Assembly: GCA_963736325.1 (NCBI GenBank)
Contig: CAVTOG010000015.1
Span: 496,001-560,000 of the forward strand
Origin: Actinoallomurus sp963736325
Lineage (GTDB): Bacteria; Actinomycetota; Actinomycetes; Streptosporangiales; Streptosporangiaceae
DNA length: 64,000 nt
Reading direction: 5' to 3'
This document shows, in pieces, positions 59,376 through 64,000 of the stretch (the stretch's first letter is position 1; every line of letters begins with the position of its first letter). The position numbers and the translations under genes are program-made. The notes beneath the pieces were generated by a model, which was given only the letters and a program-made list of their open reading frames with translations, ran no database searches and was not told the DNA's origin.

Positions 59376-60574
59376 GAACTCGTTCCCTCCGCGCTCGAAA
59401 CGATCGCGCGCTGGAACCTCGCCAGCGCGACCGTGGCCTTCCGCAGATCACATGGAGACGTCCAGAGCAGGTCGTACGCCTCCTGGTAGAGGCGGGTCCG
59501 CACGTCGTCCTCCGCGTACCCCAGGCGCCCGGACTTGGCGCGGTAGGCGTCCAATCGCCCGCGCAGCTCGTCCCGGCGTTCCAGCAGACCGTTGATCAGG
59601 CCGGTCGTCGTACGCGCCTGGTCCAGCGCCGTGGACGCGGCGCGCTCCAGGTCGGCCGCCCGCGCCGCCAGGTCGAGCCAGCGGCCCTCGGCGCGCAGGG
59701 AGTCCATCGCCGCCAGCCGGTCGCCGAGCGCGGTGGACGTGTCGGGCAGCTCCGGCAGCGCCGGAGAGTCGATCTTGGCGAGGACGGTCTCCCGCGCCCG
59801 TACGGCCTCCCGCTCAGCGGCGCGTACGAGCCCGATGGTCGCGTCGATGCCGCGCGCCCGCGCGTCGTGCTCGTCGCGGATCCGCACGGCGTCGTCCAGT
59901 CGCTGCCGCAGCGCGGACAGGGCGTCGCCGATCTCGTCCATGCCGCTCGTGTCGGCCCGGTCGCCCCGCGCCATCGACATCGGGTCGGAGCGCACGGTCT
60001 CGGTGACACCCGCGAGCCTGCGCGCGATCCGGTCGAATTCCGCGTCCTCGGCGCCCAGCGAGCCCAGCATCGCCTCGACGTTCTGCGCGGTCTCCTCGGC
60101 CTCGCGAAGGCGGGCCAGCAGCGCGGACCAGACACCGTCGATGTCGGAGATCGTCCCGGCCGCCTCCTCGTACAGGGAGGTCATACGGGTCACGACGGCT
60201 TCCAGTGACAGCCACTCGCCGGTGGGCCCGAGCAGCGTGCGCTGCCCGAGCGGGATCTGCTCGCCGGTCATCTCGACGGAGGTCCCGGTGAGCAGCCGGG
60301 TCAGCTCGGCGAGCTGCGGCTGACCGGGCTTGGAGTGGCGGGCCCGCAGCTCCTCGGCCTCGCCGGCAACGCGCCCGTGAGCCTCGAACAGCTGCCAGAG
60401 CCGGGTCATCTGGGCGCTCAGCTCGTCCCAGCGGCGTTTGGTCTCGCCGGTCAGCGACGCGCCCTTCAGCAGCTGGTAGCACTGCTGGCCGTCCAGCTCG
60501 ATCAGGACCGTGGTGATGCGTTCCCGCTCACTCTTGACACGCGCGAGGGCGCGGTCGACGTCGTCGCGGCTCAT
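59372..60574 (-). CDS. Coiled-coil protein, first gene of the PknG-type operon
   Basis: A 400-residue, almost wholly helical protein with long coiled-coil stretches (ALARVKSERERITTVLIEL, LRQRLDDAVRIRDEHDARAR, ERRDELRGRLDAYRAKSGRL, each up to 20 residues). It has no signal peptide or membrane segment. I recognise no domain; proteins of this kind are found next to pknG in several actinobacteria and may link kinase, phosphatase and VWA proteins. ATG 60574 is chosen at the start of the helical part; the longer frame to 60718 has a low-complexity N-terminus. Its stop overlaps the kinase start (ATGA). Confidence 0.75.
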   Translation of the reverse strand: MSRDDVDRALARVKSERERITTVLIELDGQQCYQLLKGASLTGETKRRWDELSAQMTRLWQLFEAHGRVAGEAEELRARHSKPGQPQLAELTRLLTGTSVEMTGEQIPLGQRTLLGPTGEWLSLEAVVTRMTSLYEEAAGTISDIDGVWSALLARLREAEETAQNVEAMLGSLGAEDAEFDRIARRLAGVTETVRSDPMSMARGDRADTSGMDEIGDALSALRQRLDDAVRIRDEHDARARGIDATIGLVRAAEREAVRARETVLAKIDSPALPELPDTSTALGDRLAAMDSLRAEGRWLDLAARAADLERAASTALDQARTTTGLINGLLERRDELRGRLDAYRAKSGRLGYAEDDVRTRLYQEAYDLLWTSPCDLRKATVALARFQRAIVSSAEGTSS

Positions 60575-60921
60575 CGCCGATCGTCCGGCGCCTGCGTCCC
60601 CCAGCAAACTGGTCCTCGTTCGTGCTCGGTCCCCACGTGCACTGTGACGATAGTGGGCGAATCCTGTGCTTTGCTCCGGATGTGGTGGATTAGTTTCCAC
60701 CAAGCCGGTTGGCATCACAAGTGATCTGGGAATTCGCCGCCGCGCGGGGCCGCGGCCACCGGCAGGGTCGTGAGAAAAATGCGTCTCCTTGGCATTCGTG
60801 GGACTCTGCCAGACAGGTCGTGATCATGGCAGTGGTCTGGATCGCGGGACCATGGGCGGCCAGACTGTTGCCCGTGTACGGCGCCGGTGAGTGGTTCGTT
60901 CGGTCGGGAGGCCTCTAACCG
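60575..60921. other. Divergent intergenic region of the PknG-type operon and sthA
   Basis: No gene seen in 347 bases. TGGTGGA (60683-60689) and TCCACCA (60696-60702) form an inverted repeat with a six-base centre, a possible operator about 110 bases upstream of the minus-strand operon. GGGAGG at 60907-60912 is the ribosome site for sthA. Both promoters must lie here, but I could not assign -35/-10 pairs. Confidence 0.45.
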
Positions 60922-62331
60922 ATGTACGACTTCGATCTCCTTGTCCTCGGATCCGGTCCGGGCGGCCAGAAGGCGGCCATCGCCGCCGCGAAGCTCGGCA
61001 GGCGGGTGGCGATCGTCGAGAAGCAGTACATGCTCGGCGGCGTGTGCATCAACACCGGCACCATTCCGTCCAAGACGCTCCGCGAGGCGGTCCTCTACCT
61101 GACCGGGCTCAACCAGCGCGAGCTGTACGGGGCGAGCTACCGGGTGAAGGACGAGATCACCGTCGCCGACCTCGGCATGCGCACCCAGCACGTGATCGGG
61201 CGCGAGATCCAGGTGATCCGCAGCCAGCTGAGCCGCAACCACGTGACGATGCTGCAGGGCACCGGGCGGTTCGTGGACGAGCACACGATCGAGGTCGGCG
61301 AGGATGACGGCGACGAGAAGAAGGTCACCGCCGAGAAGATCGTGATCGCGACGGGGACGTCGCCGGCCCGCCCGTCCACGGTGGAGTTCGACGACAAGAC
61401 GGTCATCGACGCCGACGCGATCCTGCATCTCGACCGAGTCCCCGACACGCTCGTCGTCGTCGGTGCCGGCGTCATAGGCATCGAGTACGCCTCGATGTTC
61501 GCGGCCCTCGGCACCAAGGTGACGGTTGTCGAGCGCCAGGAGCGGATGCTGGACTTCTGCGACCTGGAGATCGTCGAGGCGCTGAAGTACCACCTGCGGG
61601 ACCTGGCCGTGACGTTCCGCTTCGGCGAGAACGTCGCCGCGGTCGAACGCCGCCCGAACGGCGCCCTGACGGTGCTGGAGAGCGGAAAGAAGATCCCGGC
61701 GAACTGCGTGATGTACTCGGCGGGCCGCCAAGGCAAGACGGCCGAGCTGTGCCTGGAACAGGCAGGACTGGCCGCCGACGCCCGAGGCCGCATCGCGGTC
61801 GACGAGTACTTCCGCACCCCCGTGCCGCACATCTACGCGGTCGGCGACGTGATCGGCTTCCCCGCACTGGCCGCCACCTCGATGGAACAGGGCCGCCTGG
61901 CCGCCCAGCACGCGTGCGGCGAGCCGGTCGCCGACATGCAGGACCTCCAGCCGATCGGCATCTACACGATCCCGGAGATCAGCTTCGTCGGAAAGTCGGA
62001 GGACGAACTGACCCGCGGGAAGATCCCGTTCGAGGTGGGCATCTCGCGCTACCGGGAACTGGCCCGTGGCCAGATCATCGGCGACTCCTACGGCATGCTC
62101 AAACTGCTCGTCTCCCCAGAGGACCGGCGCCTGCTGGGCGTCCACGTGTTCGGCACCGGCGCCACCGAACTGGTCCACATCGGCCAGACGGTGATGGGAT
62201 GCGGAGGCACGGTCGACTACCTGGTCAACGCGGTGTTCAACTACCCGACACTGGCCGAGTCCTACAAGGTCGCCGCCCTGGACGCCATGAACAAGATGCG
62301 AGCCATCGCCCAGCTCACGGCGGAGATATAA
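60922..62331 (+). CDS. sthA: Soluble pyridine nucleotide transhydrogenase (Si-specific)
   Basis: A 469-residue flavoprotein of the pyridine nucleotide-disulfide family. N-terminal FAD fold LLVLGSGPGGQKAAIAAAKLG; the redox region reads GGVCINTGTIPSKTLRE with a single Cys, as in SthA, rather than the CxxxxC of lipoamide dehydrogenase. NAD fold VVVGAGVIGIEYASMFAALG (20 residues), second FAD motif AVGDVIGFPALAATSMEQG, and an SthA-type C-terminus (LVNAVFNYPTLAESYKVAAL). It moves hydride between NADPH and NAD+. It is monocistronic. Confidence 0.95.
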   Translation: MYDFDLLVLGSGPGGQKAAIAAAKLGRRVAIVEKQYMLGGVCINTGTIPSKTLREAVLYLTGLNQRELYGASYRVKDEITVADLGMRTQHVIGREIQVIRSQLSRNHVTMLQGTGRFVDEHTIEVGEDDGDEKKVTAEKIVIATGTSPARPSTVEFDDKTVIDADAILHLDRVPDTLVVVGAGVIGIEYASMFAALGTKVTVVERQERMLDFCDLEIVEALKYHLRDLAVTFRFGENVAAVERRPNGALTVLESGKKIPANCVMYSAGRQGKTAELCLEQAGLAADARGRIAVDEYFRTPVPHIYAVGDVIGFPALAATSMEQGRLAAQHACGEPVADMQDLQPIGIYTIPEISFVGKSEDELTRGKIPFEVGISRYRELARGQIIGDSYGMLKLLVSPEDRRLLGVHVFGTGATELVHIGQTVMGCGGTVDYLVNAVFNYPTLAESYKVAALDAMNKMRAIAQLTAEI

Positions 62332-62465
62332 CGCGCCGGACGAAAAGTCGGAGCGGTTGACTTTGCGGCGGGGATGAGAGCAGAAGGTAAACAGGCAGGT
62401 CAGAGGCATGTTCAACGCTCCTTGGCCAGCATGCCCTGACTCCTCGCGGGCGGCGGTATGTCAAG

Positions 62466-62780
62466 TTGCACAACGACTTTTGCAGCTACGGCGCGTGTGT
62501 CCCCCTTGAGATCGATATTCTCGAGCTCCAGCCGTTCGTGGCAGGCAGGCGCTTCGCGCTCGGCCAGTTCTTCGTCGAGTGGGACGTTCGCATCGACCCC
62601 GCTCATCTGGGCGCGTTCACGGTCGACGCCACGCACCCGCTCGCCGCGTACGTCGACGGGGTCAGGAATTCCGGTGATCCGGCGGCGATCGAGCTCAAGC
62701 CCGGTACCGAGATCGCCGTTGTCTACGGGAAGGCTCCGGCCGAGATCCCCGCGCGGTACGCGCTCCGGACGGGAGGCTGA
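62466..62780 (+). pseudogene. C-terminal remnant of a secreted/membrane protein family, probably decayed
   Basis: The frame from TTG 62466 gives 104 residues. The second half (FALGQFFVEWDVRID, HLGAF, YVDGVRNSGDPAAIELKPG, ALR) matches the end of a common actinobacterial secreted-protein type with HTHD/GVIHIES, FTLGQFFDVWG and a YVNG turn. The expected first half with a signal peptide and HIHAH/LHTHD motif is missing; only KLHND and LEIDI hint at it. There is no normal start codon or ribosome site. I consider it a 5'-truncated gene, though a short expressed protein is not excluded. Confidence 0.45.
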
Positions 62781-62787
62781 GGAGGCG

Positions 62788-63585
62788 TCAGTCTTTGCGG
62801 GCGACGCCGGCCAGGCCGGTCAGGCCGGTCGAACGGACGGTCATCTCCGCGCGCCAGGACTCGACGGCCACCAGGCCGGGTTCGAGGAGCGTCAGGCCGT
62901 CGAAGTAGCGGGCGATCTGCTCGCGGGAGCGGAACGTGATGGGGATGCTGCCGGCCTCGGTGGTCCGCCGGGTGCGCGTGAGGACATCCGGGTTGCCCTC
63001 GGAGGTCGCCTGGGTGAAGACGAGGTGGCTGCCGGGTGCCATCGCCTCGCGGTAGGCCGCGACGATCGCCTCCGGATCGTCCTCGTCCGGGACGTTGTGG
63101 AGGACGGCCACGAACACCACGCCGAGCGGTTCGGTGAAGTCGATCGCCTCGCGCAGGGCGGGGTGCCCGAGCACGAGGGCGGGCCGCCGGACGTCCGCCT
63201 CGATGCTGATGACGCCGTCGGTCGTGGCGAGCAGGGCCTGGTTGTGCACGGTCACGATCGGGTCGTGGTCGACGTAGACGACGCGGGCGTCCGGGTGCAC
63301 CTCGCGGGCGATCTCGTGCACGCTCGGCGACGTCGGCAGGCCGGCGCCCAGGTCGACGAACTGCCGGATGCCGGCCTCGGCGAGGTGCCTCACCGCGCGC
63401 TTCAGGAACGCCCGGTTGTTCCGTACCGCGCGCGGATAGTCCGGGAACGTCTCGACGATCTTCTCCCCGTACGCCCGGTCGGCCGCGAAGTTGTCCTTGC
63501 CGCCGAGCGCCCAGTCGTACACGCGCGCGAGATGGGGCGTTGTGACGTCGACGCGCCCTGTGAGGGGGCCGTTCTGGTCGGTCAT
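62788..63585 (-). CDS. SAM-dependent methyltransferase, DUF574 (Methyltransf_19) family
   Basis: A 265-residue protein of a family very abundant in actinobacteria. Signatures are PHLARVYDWALGGKDNFAAD near the start, RNNRAFLKRAVRHLAEAGIRQ (in part), the SAM motif QFVDLGAGLPTSPSVHE, VVYVDHDPIV and LVFTQATSE. The methyl acceptor is unknown. It is probably monocistronic, divergent from the gene at the right edge. Confidence 0.92.
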   Translation of the reverse strand: MTDQNGPLTGRVDVTTPHLARVYDWALGGKDNFAADRAYGEKIVETFPDYPRAVRNNRAFLKRAVRHLAEAGIRQFVDLGAGLPTSPSVHEIAREVHPDARVVYVDHDPIVTVHNQALLATTDGVISIEADVRRPALVLGHPALREAIDFTEPLGVVFVAVLHNVPDEDDPEAIVAAYREAMAPGSHLVFTQATSEGNPDVLTRTRRTTEAGSIPITFRSREQIARYFDGLTLLEPGLVAVESWRAEMTVRSTGLTGLAGVARKD

Positions 63586-63730
63586 GGTGGCTCCCCGGCT
63601 GCCGATTCGCGCGCGAAGGAGCCTAGTCGATCATCTACCGGACGTTCGGGACATTCGACCGCCACCTGCGGGTCGAGGGAAAAGAGCAGATTTCTAGTGC
63701 CGGGACGTACAAACCACCACCCCTGAAGGG

Positions 63731-63803
63731 TAAACTCACAGTAATGAGCCGCATACTTTCCGTGTTCGCTGGTCGGTGCTCGCCCGATCGGATCCGGTCG
63801 TGA
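63731..63803 (+). promoter_or_regulatory. Leaderless promoter and 19-codon leader ORF overlapping the next gene
   Basis: TAAACT (63731-63736) is a good -10 that would start transcription about at ATG 63744. The ATG opens a 19-codon frame (SRILSVFAGRCSPDRIRS) whose TGA (63801-63803) overlaps GTG 63800 of the following gene as GTGA. The following gene has no ribosome site of its own, so its translation may depend on ribosomes ending the leader ORF. Confidence 0.45.
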
Positions 63804-64000
63804 CCGCCGGCCCCGGAGAGGTCACGTCAGAGCCGGGACGACGCCGCGGCGACTACGCACGTGAGCTGAGCGAGCTGCGCCGCGTGCTCGACGAGTCACC
63901 CGTCGTCGGCCACCTGCGCCGCGACGCCGAGATCGCCGAGCTGCGGCGGCTGATCACCCGCTACCCCGCCGAGGCCCGCGACATTCTCCAGACCTCCGGC
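63800..64000 (+). CDS. Hypothetical protein, N-terminal part only
   Basis: From GTG 63800 the frame is open to the right edge (67 residues). The visible part is charged and helical (YARELSELRRVLDESPVVGH, LRRDAEIAELRRLITRY), with no signal peptide. Codon use is the high-GC norm. I do not recognise the family. See the leader ORF entry for how it may be translated. Confidence 0.5.
   Translation, partial: MTAGPGEVTSEPGRRRGDYARELSELRRVLDESPVVGHLRRDAEIAELRRLITRYPAEARDILQTSG

Overview
The window is high-GC actinobacterial DNA. The evidence is roughly 70% or higher GC in most coding lines, GTG starts, many TetR and XRE/DUF5753 regulators, PknG/GlnX/GlnH signalling genes, AfsR-like NB-ARC/TPR proteins, and IS701- and IS630-type elements. 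A member of the Streptosporangiales/Thermomonosporaceae (Actinomadura or Actinoallomurus-like) is the best guess, but this is inference from gene content, not a database match.

Layout. 1-4.8 kb: the end of an unknown gene, a membrane-anchored STAND NTPase with 14 WD40 repeats, and a PaaX-like regulator. 4.8-6.3 kb: a complete IS701-type element (CTAG target duplication) with a frameshifted transposase. It landed on the start codon of an amidohydrolase. 6.3-8.0 kb: the amidohydrolase and a convergent SDR. 8.0-12.1 kb: a lower-GC island holding a prokaryotic viperin-like radical SAM enzyme, a ThiL/AIR-synthase-family kinase, a membrane-anchored orotate-phosphoribosyltransferase-like protein and a divergent PfkB-family kinase. 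This is the most interesting locus in the window: all four proteins look like nucleotide or nucleoside enzymes, and they may form a nucleotide-analogue (antiviral or biosynthetic) module.

12.2-23.5 kb: fatty-acid or other acyl-CoA catabolism (three acyl-CoA ligases, an acyl-CoA dehydrogenase, an APH-like kinase, TetR regulators), an ADP-ribosylglycohydrolase, and several gene relics. One relic is a deletion scar joining a 5'-truncated MFS gene to the 3' end of a lost TetR gene. 23.6-31.8 kb: a DUF5925 AAA ATPase, an NB-ARC/TPR protein, a run of degenerate tandem junction duplications containing an 11-copy hexanucleotide repeat, the helicase HrpB, and a DUF485/sodium:solute symporter pair. 31.8-39.7 kb: a truncated beta-propeller gene, a two-component system in one operon with an ABC exporter, then TetR/SDR and TetR/MFS pairs. 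39.8-46.6 kb: XRE regulator with two truncated tandem DUF397 fragments, an MFS exporter behind a promoter full of palindromes, an SCO6745-family gene flanked by duplicated TetR 5' sequence, a TetR gene, a sulfotransferase and an intact IS630 element.

46.6-51.5 kb: a PYROXD2-like oxidoreductase, a secreted protein, an ArsR-like regulator, a medium-chain reductase and a PrxQ-type peroxiredoxin. 51.5-60.6 kb: a seven-gene minus-strand operon (coiled-coil protein, PknG-like kinase, PP2C phosphatase, VWA protein, FHA protein, GlnX-like sensor, GlnH-like lipoprotein). It is an expanded version of the glnH-glnX-pknG amino-acid-sensing system, and three of its proteins carry similar zinc ribbons. 60.9-64 kb: soluble transhydrogenase SthA, a gene fragment, a DUF574 methyltransferase and the start of an unknown gene behind a short overlapping leader ORF. 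I saw no tRNA, rRNA or CRISPR array.
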